DNA from: Acidobacteriota bacterium
GTDB taxonomy: Bacteria; Acidobacteriota; Terriglobia; Terriglobales; Acidobacteriaceae
DNA: 11,683 bases
Direction of reading: 5' to 3'
NCBI GenBank assembly: GCA_021793595.1
Contig: JAJYSL010000122.1
Coordinates: 1 to 11,683 of the forward strand
Numbering within the stretch: the first letter of the stretch is position 1; each line of letters begins with the position of its first letter. The notes below the pieces were generated by a model. It ran no database searches, was not told where the DNA came from, and saw nothing but the letters and a program-made list of their open reading frames with translations. Shown here one piece after another: positions 5,855 to 11,683 of this stretch. The position numbers and the translations under genes are program-made.

Positions 5855-8374
5855 CTAGGTGGAAATGCTCGGCTGGCGGTTGTACTTTGCTTCAGCCGAA
5901 GCCACCGAGCGTGACGGCATAGGTCGTAACGGAAGTTCAACCAGGGTGGGCATACTGAGTGGGGCCAGATGCCGACTAACAACTCCCTCACCAATGTTCT
6001 CGATGAACCATGGAATCGAAAGTTGCAATCCCTCAGAAAGTGAGATCTTGGGCGCCCACCCTAAAATCGTCTTTGCCCTTGTAATATCTGGGCAGCGCTG
6101 TTTGGGATCGTCCTGCGGCAGTGGGCGAAATACAAGCCGACTCTGAGAACCTGTCGCGGCCAAGACTTCCTTCGCGCATTCGAGGATGGTAAATTCCGCG
6201 GGGTTGCCGATATTCACCGGATCGTGCTCGTCTGAATGCATCAGGCGTAGTAGACCGTCAATCTCGTCTGAGACATAGCAGAAGCTTCGTGTCTGGCTGC
6301 CGTCTCCGTAGATCGTAAGGTCCTCGCCACACAATGCCTGCTTGAGAAAATTCGATATCACTCGACCATCGTTCAACTGCAAACGCGGTCCATAGGTGTT
6401 AAAGATGCGCACCAGTCGCGTATCGACGCCGTAATACCGGTGATAGGCCATAATCAGCGCTTCGGAAAAGCGCTTCGCCTCGTCGTACACGGACCGAGGC
6501 CCGATAGGATTGACATTGCCCCAGTAGGTTTCTACCTGCGGGTGAACGAGGGGATCGCCATAACATTCCGAGGTGGAGCAGTGCAAGAACTTCGCTTTGT
6601 ATCGCATTGCAATGTCAAGAGCATTGCGGGTACCCGAGGACCCCACCATCAAGGTCTCAATGCCATGAACCATATAGTCGATGGGACTCGCTGGACTCGC
6701 CATATTGAAGACCATATCCACAGTCCCAGGATCAAACGGCTTTGTGATGTCGTTACTTAAGAACTCAAAGTGCGGATCGGCCGTAAGATGTTGTATGTTT
6801 GCGATGCGCCCAGTCAACAAGTTATCGACTCCAAGCACGGAATACCCCTCTGCAAGCAGCGCGTCTACCATGTGCGACCCAAGAAATCCTGCTGCGCCTG
6901 TTACGAGAGCCCTCATCTTGCGAGTTCTCACTGAAGGCATTTTCCTGGAAGAGAGACTTCCATCCACCGGGCGACCAACACTGACATAGGTCATGCCCAT
7001 CTCCTTCATTGCGTTGCTGTCAAACATGTTGCGTCCATCAAGGATGACAGGGTCCCCTAGTCTCTCCTTGATCTCACGGATGTCCAGTTCGGAAAACTCA
7101 GTCCAGTTTGTAAGCACGAGCAGAGCATCAGCCCCATCCATCACCCCATACGCGTTCTCGGCAAAGGCTACAGTGCCCTCCGGCAATACTCTTTGCGCGT
7201 TCTCCATGGCTGCCGGATCATAGGCGGTAATGACGCAACCATCGGCTACCAGGGAGCGCACAACGTTCATGGCCGGGGATTCCCGAATATCGTCTGTACC
7301 TCCCTTAAACGACAATCCAAGAACGCCAAGCTTCTTGCCCTGTAGTTCCCCTAATGTAAGTCGAACTTTATCCAGGAAGATTGCTTGCTGGACTTCATTG
7401 ATGACTTCGACCTCATGCAGGAGGCCAAAATCCACTCCGACGCTGGCGCTGATTGCTTGAAAGGCTTTCACGTCTTTCGGAAAGCACGACCCGCCGTAAC
7501 CCAGGCCGGCCTCAAGGAAGTGAGGACCGATCCGTTGATCCATGCCCATGCCTTGGGCAACCTCCGATATGTCAGCTTCGACTGCATCGCAAACGTTCGC
7601 AACAGAATTGATAAAACTGATCTTTGTGGCGAGGAAGGCGTTCGATGCATGCTTCAGTAACTCCGCGCTCTTTGCGCTCGTTCTGAGCAACGGTGCGGGG
7701 CTGGATAGGGACCGTTCGCCTTGGACACTAAAAAGCGACTTGTAGTACTGACCGGAAGTAAGTGGCCGATAAATTCGTTCCAGAAGTGCATATGCCTTTT
7801 CGCTTTCAGTTCCGACGATGATTCGGTCTGGATGCAAAAAATCGGTGACTGCTGTACCTTCACGCAGAAATTCTGGATTGGAAGCAACATCGAACATCTC
7901 TCGCTGGACGCCATTGCGCAACAACACGGTAGTAATGGAATCGCTCGTGGAAACTGGAACTGTGCTTTTCTCAACAATGACTTTGTACCCGTTGATCGAA
8001 TCTGCTATTTCCTCGGCGGCCTGCTCAACGTAGGATATGTCGGCTTCTCCATTGGCAAGCGATGGGGTTCCAACCGCGATGAAGATCGCTTCGGATCGAG
8101 CAACAGCATCGCTCAAAAAGGTTGTGAATGAGAGGCGGGAAGGATAATGCCTCTGCAGCAATTCCGGCAGAAAATGCTCGTAAATTGGGACTTTTCCCTG
8201 TCTCAATTCGACTATCCTAGCTGCGTCATTATCCACGGAAATTACTGTGTGTCCCATCTCCGCAAAGCACGCGGCGACCACGAGTCCTACGTATCCTGAA
8301 CCGATAACGGCAATTCTCGCAGGTTGGTTTTCCACCACTGTTCCCGACGAATGAACGATGCCATTTCCCGACAT
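5855..8374 (-). CDS. Bifunctional UDP-glucose 6-dehydrogenase / UDP-glucuronate decarboxylase (UDP-xylose synthase) fusion
   Basis: The protein has 839 residues from ATG 8374, preceded by AGGGAG at five bases; a GTG two codons earlier is less well spaced. Residues about 20-470 are a UDP-glucose dehydrogenase: GSGYVG nucleotide loop at 25-30, VGTP at 101-104, EKSTVPV at 135-141, and the catalytic GGSCFPKD at 294-301 with Cys297 and Lys300. After a linker of about 20 residues, 487-795 are a short-chain dehydrogenase of the UDP-glucuronate decarboxylase type: GAAGFLGS at 493-500, [11 protein letters not shown] at 598-608, [11 protein letters not shown] at 625-635 with Tyr630 and Lys634, and [15 protein letters not shown] at 689-703. 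A tail of about 45 residues looks disordered. The product should turn UDP-Glc into UDP-GlcA and then UDP-Xyl by NAD-dependent steps in the cytoplasm. No stop or frameshift separates the halves. An internal start at MRALVTG (residue 487) remains possible. Confidence 0.92.
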   Translation of the reverse strand: MSGNGIVHSSGTVVENQPARIAVIGSGYVGLVVAACFAEMGHTVISVDNDAARIVELRQGKVPIYEHFLPELLQRHYPSRLSFTTFLSDAVARSEAIFIAVGTPSLANGEADISYVEQAAEEIADSINGYKVIVEKSTVPVSTSDSITTVLLRNGVQREMFDVASNPEFLREGTAVTDFLHPDRIIVGTESEKAYALLERIYRPLTSGQYYKSLFSVQGERSLSSPAPLLRTSAKSAELLKHASNAFLATKISFINSVANVCDAVEADISEVAQGMGMDQRIGPHFLEAGLGYGGSCFPKDVKAFQAISASVGVDFGLLHEVEVINEVQQAIFLDKVRLTLGELQGKKLGVLGLSFKGGTDDIRESPAMNVVRSLVADGCVITAYDPAAMENAQRVLPEGTVAFAENAYGVMDGADALLVLTNWTEFSELDIREIKERLGDPVILDGRNMFDSNAMKEMGMTYVSVGRPVDGSLSSRKMPSVRTRKMRALVTGAAGFLGSHMVDALLAEGYSVLGVDNLLTGRIANIQHLTADPHFEFLSNDITKPFDPGTVDMVFNMASPASPIDYMVHGIETLMVGSSGTRNALDIAMRYKAKFLHCSTSECYGDPLVHPQVETYWGNVNPIGPRSVYDEAKRFSEALIMAYHRYYGVDTRLVRIFNTYGPRLQLNDGRVISNFLKQALCGEDLTIYGDGSQTRSFCYVSDEIDGLLRLMHSDEHDPVNIGNPAEFTILECAKEVLAATGSQSRLVFRPLPQDDPKQRCPDITRAKTILGWAPKISLSEGLQLSIPWFIENIGEGVVSRHLAPLSMPTLVELPLRPMPSRSVASAEAKYNRQPSIST

Positions 8375-8453
8375 AAACACTCCCTGCCTAGATGGATTGA
8401 AATTTCCTTATTCCAGAAAATATCGAATCAACAACACTAGATCGCCGCGTTAG

Positions 8454-8478
8454 GCCGCAGGTGACAATGCTCTGCGGC
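8454..8478. promoter_or_regulatory. Inverted repeat upstream of the fusion gene
   Basis: GCCGCAG (8454-8460) and CTGCGGC (8472-8478) form a perfect seven-base stem with an 11-base loop. It lies 80 bases before the start of the dehydrogenase-decarboxylase gene. It may be an operator or a leader hairpin; no T run follows in either direction. Confidence 0.4.
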
Positions 8479-8534
8479 TCAACGAAAGCCAACTGTAGCT
8501 AACCGCTTTCATGAACGCAATAGGAAGATGTTCC

Positions 8535-8550
8535 TGAGAAGTTCTTCTCA
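8535..8550. promoter_or_regulatory. 16-base dyad, possible operator
   Basis: TGAGAAGTTCTTCTCA has perfect seven-base arms around a two-base centre. The length and symmetry suit a dimeric helix-turn-helix regulator such as the LuxR-type protein encoded next to it. It sits between the two divergent genes. Confidence 0.4.
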
Positions 8551-8760
8551 TTGGAGCGGGCAGGAAGGTAATCGAACGATAGTAACTCGCAGTTCTGGCG
8601 AGCGGGATGGCAACTGAGACACCATGCATGCCACCTGAGCCTATGTCGCCAAGGAAATACGGGGACATGGCTGGAGGAAGCGGCAAAAATGCATGCGGAA
8701 TCTTTGGTAACACCGTACGAAAACCATCTGTCAAATTCCAAGACCCCGTGCACAATGCCC

Positions 8761-8788
8761 TTGACAGAAATGTTTGAGCCTGTATAAA
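8761..8788 (+). promoter_or_regulatory. Sigma70-type promoter of the LuxR-type gene
   Basis: A perfect -35 box TTGACA (8761-8766) and a -10 box TATAAA (8783-8788) are separated by 16 bases. The start codon of the regulator follows 62 bases after the -10 box, which gives a leader of about 55 bases. Confidence 0.65.
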
Positions 8789-8850
8789 GGTGTCTTCCCT
8801 CGATACATCTACCTTGCAGTGTCGGTTCTAGTTAGCCTTGGAGCTTGGCC

Positions 8851-9615
8851 ATGATATATACATATCTCTCTGTCCCATCGCCAATTTCGATTGTGATCTT
8901 CGATGCGACTGGAATTACGTCGGACCTTCTCAAGCGCGCTTTCTCAAGGCAGCCAGAATACAATGTCGTGGGCTGTCCGAAGAGTATTGAGGAAACCCTT
9001 CGCATCGTAATTGAAAAGGAGCCAGACACGGTCATTATCAGCACTTTTGAGCGGAGCGGCTCCGTTGTCGCCATCGAATTGTTAGACCAGCTTTCTCTCA
9101 TCGGCTCGGCCGCGCATGCCGTCATTCTTTCCGCCAATCTTACAAACGACGAGACGGTTGCATATTTCCGGGCCCAGGCGCGCGGCGTTCTCTCAGGTTC
9201 GAGCGCGGACTTTGCAGCCCTTTGTAAGTGTGTCACTTGCGTCCATTCCGGGCAGATCTGGGCAAACAGCGAGCAACTGGTCTGCTTAATTCAATCTCTC
9301 TCGCAACCTAAGACTTTCAGTAATGTGAATGCAAAAGGGAAGCCGATCCTTACTGCACGCGAAGAGGACATTCTTCATTTACTGGCAGAAGGGCTAAGCA
9401 ACCGAGATATCGCAACGACGCTCAAACTGAGCGAACACACGATCAAGAATCATTTGTTTCATGTTTTCGATAAGCTCGGGGTGTCCAGCAGGATGGAAGC
9501 TGTCGTCTATTCCTTCAATCATGTAGGGGTTCCTAAGCGGGTTGCCAAAAGGATTTGTTCCGCAGAGAAGATGTCTTCACGTCGCGCAAATGGCACCATC
9601 GCAGTCAACCTGTGA
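8851..9615 (+). CDS. LuxR/NarL-type regulator with atypical (pseudo) receiver domain
   Basis: The protein has 254 residues from ATG 8851, which has GGAG seven bases upstream. A TTG two codons earlier is possible but too close to that site. Residues about 11-145 have the order and spacing of a response-regulator receiver, and 165-222 form a LuxR helix-turn-helix (LTAREEDILHLLAEGLSNRDIATTLKLSEHTIKNH). The receiver is unusual. The position of the phosphoacceptor Asp after EPDTVII holds Ser64, and the conserved Lys near the end (normally GYLLK) is replaced in GVLSG (112-116). The domain probably does not accept phosphate in the usual way and may respond to a ligand, a partner or simply protein level. 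A good promoter precedes it. Its position next to the EPS locus suggests control of that locus, but no direct evidence is in the sequence. There is no sensor kinase beside it. Confidence 0.85.
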   Translation: MIYTYLSVPSPISIVIFDATGITSDLLKRAFSRQPEYNVVGCPKSIEETLRIVIEKEPDTVIISTFERSGSVVAIELLDQLSLIGSAAHAVILSANLTNDETVAYFRAQARGVLSGSSADFAALCKCVTCVHSGQIWANSEQLVCLIQSLSQPKTFSNVNAKGKPILTAREEDILHLLAEGLSNRDIATTLKLSEHTIKNHLFHVFDKLGVSSRMEAVVYSFNHVGVPKRVAKRICSAEKMSSRRANGTIAVNL

Positions 9616-9777
9616 GAACCACTTGTAACATACGTTCCAGCTAAATATCACATATTCTTCAAAAAACCCAAGACCAACCCAAAATACCAATGCCCTGAAC
9701 GTATTCTCAACTATTTAGCACTCTTTGAAGCTACCAGCCACGCCATCCAACTCGTTGATACTACGCTAGTTGCGTAA

Positions 9778-9819
9778 TTCATAGCCCACGGGTCGCTGGT
9801 TTAAACCCAGCCCCCGCAA
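9778..9819 (+). pseudogene. Degenerate 3' half of initiator tRNA-fMet (old attachment scar)
   Basis: The bases follow the tRNA plan: an anticodon loop TTCATAG with CAT at 34-36, CCCAC, a variable loop GGGTC, a T stem GCTGG/CCAGC with seven-base loop TTTAAAC, and acceptor strand CCCCGCA with discriminator A. From memory this matches the 3' half of bacterial initiator tRNA, including the A that leaves the first acceptor pair unpaired. The T loop carries T in place of the conserved C56, the CCA is changed to GCC, and no 5' half is found upstream, so it is not a working tRNA. Confidence 0.55.
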
Positions 9820-9854
9820 GCCCTTACAGCAACTGTCAACCCACGATCTTCGGC

Positions 9855-9898
9855 GCTTTCGAGAAGTGACCCGGGTCTGCTTTCCAGAAGTGACCCAC
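9855..9898 (-). mobile_element. Repeat pair resembling an IS21-family end (relic)
   Basis: Two 20-base copies, at 9855-9874 (GCTTTCGAGAAGTGACCCGG) and 9879-9898 (GCTTTCCAGAAGTGACCCAC), differ at three positions and repeat with a 24-base period. On the minus strand each contains GGGTCACTTCT. Multiple subterminal repeats of about 20 bases with a GGGTCACTT core are what I know from IS21-family ends. No istA/istB-like frame is present, so at most one end remains. The family call is from memory. Confidence 0.35.
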
Positions 9899-10085
9899 CT
9901 TGCGTGTAACCACGATTTCAACGATAACCCAAAGTAACAGAGGTTCCGAAGTCGGGCTTTCGTGGGAGTGTGCATATTCACGAGAGCCCATTGGGAGTCC
10001 AATAACAGCGTAATTCCATGTATTCAGTCGTTTTACAGCGCGGTTGGTACCGTTCCGTTTCAATGAGTTGCGTGACGTTGTCGAA

Positions 10086-10130
10086 ATGGCATGGAAGAGG
10101 TCGTCGGTTCGATCCCGACCAGGTCCACCA
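10086..10130 (+). pseudogene. 3' half of tRNA-Ala(GGC), probable attachment site of the neighbouring integrase
   Basis: The segment reads as anticodon loop ATGGCAT (10086-10092, anticodon GGC), stem strand GGAAG, variable loop AGGTC, T stem GTCGG/CCGAC with loop TTCGATC, acceptor strand CAGGTCC, discriminator A and encoded CCA (10128-10130). The T at position 70 would form the G3:U70 pair that marks tRNA-Ala. Upstream of the anticodon loop there is no matching stem strand, D arm or acceptor strand. Only the 3' half is therefore present, as left behind by integration into a tRNA gene. The integrase stop codon begins five bases after CCA. Confidence 0.8.
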
Positions 10131-10135
10131 ATAAA

Positions 10136-11500
10136 TCAATAACTTACAGAATCTCCTCTCTCCGGTTTGGTAGCATTTGGTAGCAAATTCAAAAAACCTT
10201 TCTCAGAAACCGGTGCAGATTGCTCCGGCTTGCCTCCATTTCTTGGCCTGGCCGGTATTGCTTTTTTGGCCCTAATCTCACCCGCAGCGACTCCGCCTTT
10301 CGGTTGCTCCGCTGTGTGCGTTTGGGGCCGTTGGAAAGACTTCTTTCCGGTGCGAACTGAAGAGCCGACCTTCGCTTTCAACTCGCGGTGAATTGAATTG
10401 ACCGTTGCCTGGACGCTTGCCGGAATCTCCTGCATGTAGACATCGGTTGTGGTGGCCGCGCGGGAGTGCCGCAGCACGCCTTGCACGTCTTTGACTGTTC
10501 CCTTTTTCTGGGCCAGCGTGGCGATTGTTCTGCGGATGACCTGAAACGTCAGTTTTGGCAGTTCCAGTTTTCGAGCCAGTTTGTGCAGCACCCGCTTGCG
10601 GTAGTTGTCCGTATCCAGAAAGCCTCCATCTTGATTCGGAAAGATGAAAGCGTCTGGAGACGAATCCGGTGATTGTTGCTTCCACTCGGCCAACTTCGCT
10701 ACCAAGTCTTTCGGCAGGTGAACCGCCGCTAGGCTTCTTTTGGTTTTGCCCCAGGGGCGGATATTGCCCTTGTAGACAGTCTCCGTCACGCACATGGTGG
10801 AAGCGGCCTGGTTGAAGCTCTTCCACCTGAGTCCGAACAATTCGCTGGGGCGAAGTGCGTTCGTCATGTCCAGTTCAAGCAGAAGGCGATCCCGAACGCT
10901 CAACTCCGACAGCGCCATCCGCAACTGGTCCCAGGTCAAGATTGTCTTGTCCGTGTCACGCAGTTGCGAAGGGACTTTCACCTTGCGGGCAGGGTCTTTC
11001 GCGAGAAAGTCCTGATCGGCAGCCTCGGCGAAAATGTCCCGCAGGTAGGCCCTCATTTGAAGCACTCTGTCCTTTGATCGAGTTCTTGCCAACTTGTTAA
11101 GGTGGACCTGCAAAGTGAATTTGTCGAAGTTCTCAAGCGGGACATCCTCGAATTCCTCGATGAGATCCTGCTGGATCAACAGCTTTTTCACCTTTGCAGT
11201 TTCTTCTTTCCAGTGCGCTTCCTTCAGCGGAAAGAAGCGGTTGCGAACGAACCATCCGAAGGTGACGGAAGCGTCGTTCACTGCCCTGCTTCCGGTGGAT
11301 TGTCCAGTCAGTTTGGCAATTTCTCGCTCCAGTGCCTCGCGCGCCTCAAACTTCGTGAACTGAGACTTGAGGCCGAGAACCATTGGAACGATAGTGCTTT
11401 TGGTTTCATTGCTGGCAGGATCGATCACGGTCCGGCGAAAGTACCCGTACCATTTCTTTCCGCGCGCAACGACCCATCCTTTCTGGTGCGACTTGCCCAT
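10136..11500 (-). CDS. Tyrosine recombinase (phage-type integrase) of a tRNA-targeting element
   Basis: The protein has 454 residues from ATG 11500. An N-terminal arm-binding part and a SAM-like core-binding helical region (about 77-180) precede the catalytic domain (about 187-375). Visible active-site residues are Arg217 (NALRPSE), a hairpin Lys (K252 or K254), Arg323 in FQVIRRT, His345 in VLRHSR and the nucleophile Tyr355 in TTDVYMQ. The usual HxxR box reads QVIR, so Gln320 replaces the first His; such variation occurs in active recombinases. About 80 residues after the catalytic domain form a Lys/Arg-rich, low-complexity tail. The gene ends five bases from the tRNA-Ala fragment, the normal place of an integrase beside its attachment site. 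It should carry out integration and excision of an element extending right, beyond the window. The frame looks intact. Confidence 0.9.
   Translation of the reverse strand: MGKSHQKGWVVARGKKWYGYFRRTVIDPASNETKSTIVPMVLGLKSQFTKFEAREALEREIAKLTGQSTGSRAVNDASVTFGWFVRNRFFPLKEAHWKEETAKVKKLLIQQDLIEEFEDVPLENFDKFTLQVHLNKLARTRSKDRVLQMRAYLRDIFAEAADQDFLAKDPARKVKVPSQLRDTDKTILTWDQLRMALSELSVRDRLLLELDMTNALRPSELFGLRWKSFNQAASTMCVTETVYKGNIRPWGKTKRSLAAVHLPKDLVAKLAEWKQQSPDSSPDAFIFPNQDGGFLDTDNYRKRVLHKLARKLELPKLTFQVIRRTIATLAQKKGTVKDVQGVLRHSRAATTTDVYMQEIPASVQATVNSIHRELKAKVGSSVRTGKKSFQRPQTHTAEQPKGGVAAGEIRAKKAIPARPRNGGKPEQSAPVSEKGFLNLLPNATKPERGDSVSY
10166..10185. repeat. Tandem TTTGGTAGCA repeat beside the attachment site
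   Basis: Two perfect ten-base copies follow each other directly, 36 bases from the tRNA CCA end and inside the last codons of the integrase gene. They encode part of LLPNATKP. Short direct repeats near the core are typical of arm-type integrase binding sites, so this may be one. Confidence 0.5.
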
Positions 11501-11683
11501 CGATTCCTCGATTTCTGTGGGGGGAACGAGCGGGCTGCCTCTATTTTACCGGCGTTTTCGCCGCAATGAAGACAGCCGTCGTGTCAACGAGTATGAGACA
11601 GGTGGCTTCATAGTTTAGTGTCTAATTTGTTCCGTCGCCGATGCAGTGATCGGCGGGTTGATCCATGCTGCGGTGGGTTGCGG
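11501..11683. other. Region upstream of the integrase gene
   Basis: No gene start is supported. Two hairpins are visible: CGGCG and CGCCG around TTTT (11550-11563), and GCCGAT and ATCGGC around a six-base loop (11637-11654). The first lies about 50 bases before the integrase start and could act as an operator or leader stem. On the minus strand a TTGACA (11582-11587) and a TAAAAT (11543-11548) are present, but they are 33 bases apart and do not form one promoter. A sequence rich in G lies shortly before the ATG. Confidence 0.4.

Larger units (their letters stand above)
8375..8850. promoter_or_regulatory. Divergent intergenic regulatory region
   Basis: These 476 bases lie between the minus-strand fusion gene and the plus-strand LuxR-type gene. 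I see no convincing gene. The region holds a good rightward promoter (8761-8788), a 16-base dyad (8535-8550) and a hairpin with a seven-base perfect stem (8454-8478), each listed separately. For the leftward EPS genes I see no strong promoter near the start. A TTGACA on the minus strand at 8729-8734 has only a poor -10 partner. Confidence 0.5.
9616..10135. other. Gene-free region with integration scars
   Basis: No gene is supported in these 520 bases. The first 160 bases are AT-rich and show no structure I could name, and no terminator follows the LuxR-type gene. The rest contains two tRNA 3' halves and a repeat pair resembling an insertion-sequence end, listed separately. Short minus-strand frames here read through these relics. 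Confidence 0.6.

Noticed and set aside
8450..8755. Two overlapping minus-strand frames (101 and 84 residues) in the divergent region.
   Set aside because: They have only TTG or GTG starts, no ribosome site, no recognisable features, and cover both dyads.
9766..10063. Minus-strand frames containing GLGLNQRPVGYE and VGHFWKADPGHFSK.
   Set aside because: The first is the antisense translation of the tRNA-fMet relic and the second of the 24-base-period repeats; neither is a plausible protein.
10040..10130. Complete tRNA-Ala gene.
   Set aside because: No D arm, 5' acceptor strand or anticodon-stem partner is found before the anticodon loop; only the 3' half is there.
11543..11587. Integrase promoter from TTGACA (11582-11587) and TAAAAT (11543-11548).
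   Set aside because: The boxes are 33 bases apart, too far for one sigma70 promoter.

Overview
The window looks like a bacterial chromosome segment, most probably from Acidobacteriota (Terriglobia-like). This is an inference from the style of the exopolysaccharide proteins and from the order NusG-like regulator, Wza-like exporter, GumC-like protein, ExeA-like ATPase with LysM, and CpsD-like protein. No rRNA or other taxonomic marker is present.

Positions 1-8374 hold an exopolysaccharide or capsule locus, entirely on the minus strand. In transcription order it contains: a UDP-glucose dehydrogenase fused to a UDP-glucuronate decarboxylase (5855-8374); a leader of about 210 bp with hairpins; a NusG/RfaH/UpxY-type antiterminator (5063-5644); a small Wza/Poly_export-type secretin (4299-5039); a GumC/Wzz-type chain-length protein without kinase domain (2718-4217); an ExeA-like AAA ATPase with a membrane anchor and LysM domain (1286-2710); a CpsD/CapB-like P-loop protein with degenerate nucleotide-binding motifs (543-1289); and, after a 221 bp gap, the first 107 codons of a membrane-anchored sugar transferase (1-321, cut by the window edge). 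Together they suggest synthesis of UDP-GlcA and UDP-Xyl, initiation on a lipid carrier, processive antitermination over a long operon, polymer length control and outer-membrane export.

Positions 8375-8850 form a divergent regulatory region with a good sigma70-type promoter reading right and two clear dyads. It separates the EPS genes from a LuxR-type regulator (8851-9615, plus strand), whose receiver domain lacks the phosphoacceptor aspartate.

Positions 9616-10135 contain no gene but hold integration scars: a degenerate 3' half of an initiator tRNA-fMet, a pair of 24 bp-spaced repeats resembling an IS21-family end, and a well-preserved 3' half of tRNA-Ala(GGC) from anticodon loop to CCA. Five bases after the CCA, the stop codon of a tyrosine recombinase (10136-11500, minus strand) begins. 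This is the usual arrangement at a tRNA-integrated mobile element. The 5' half of the tRNA is absent, which suggests a junction between an element on the left and a second one on the right, or a decayed site. The last 183 bp hold only small hairpins.
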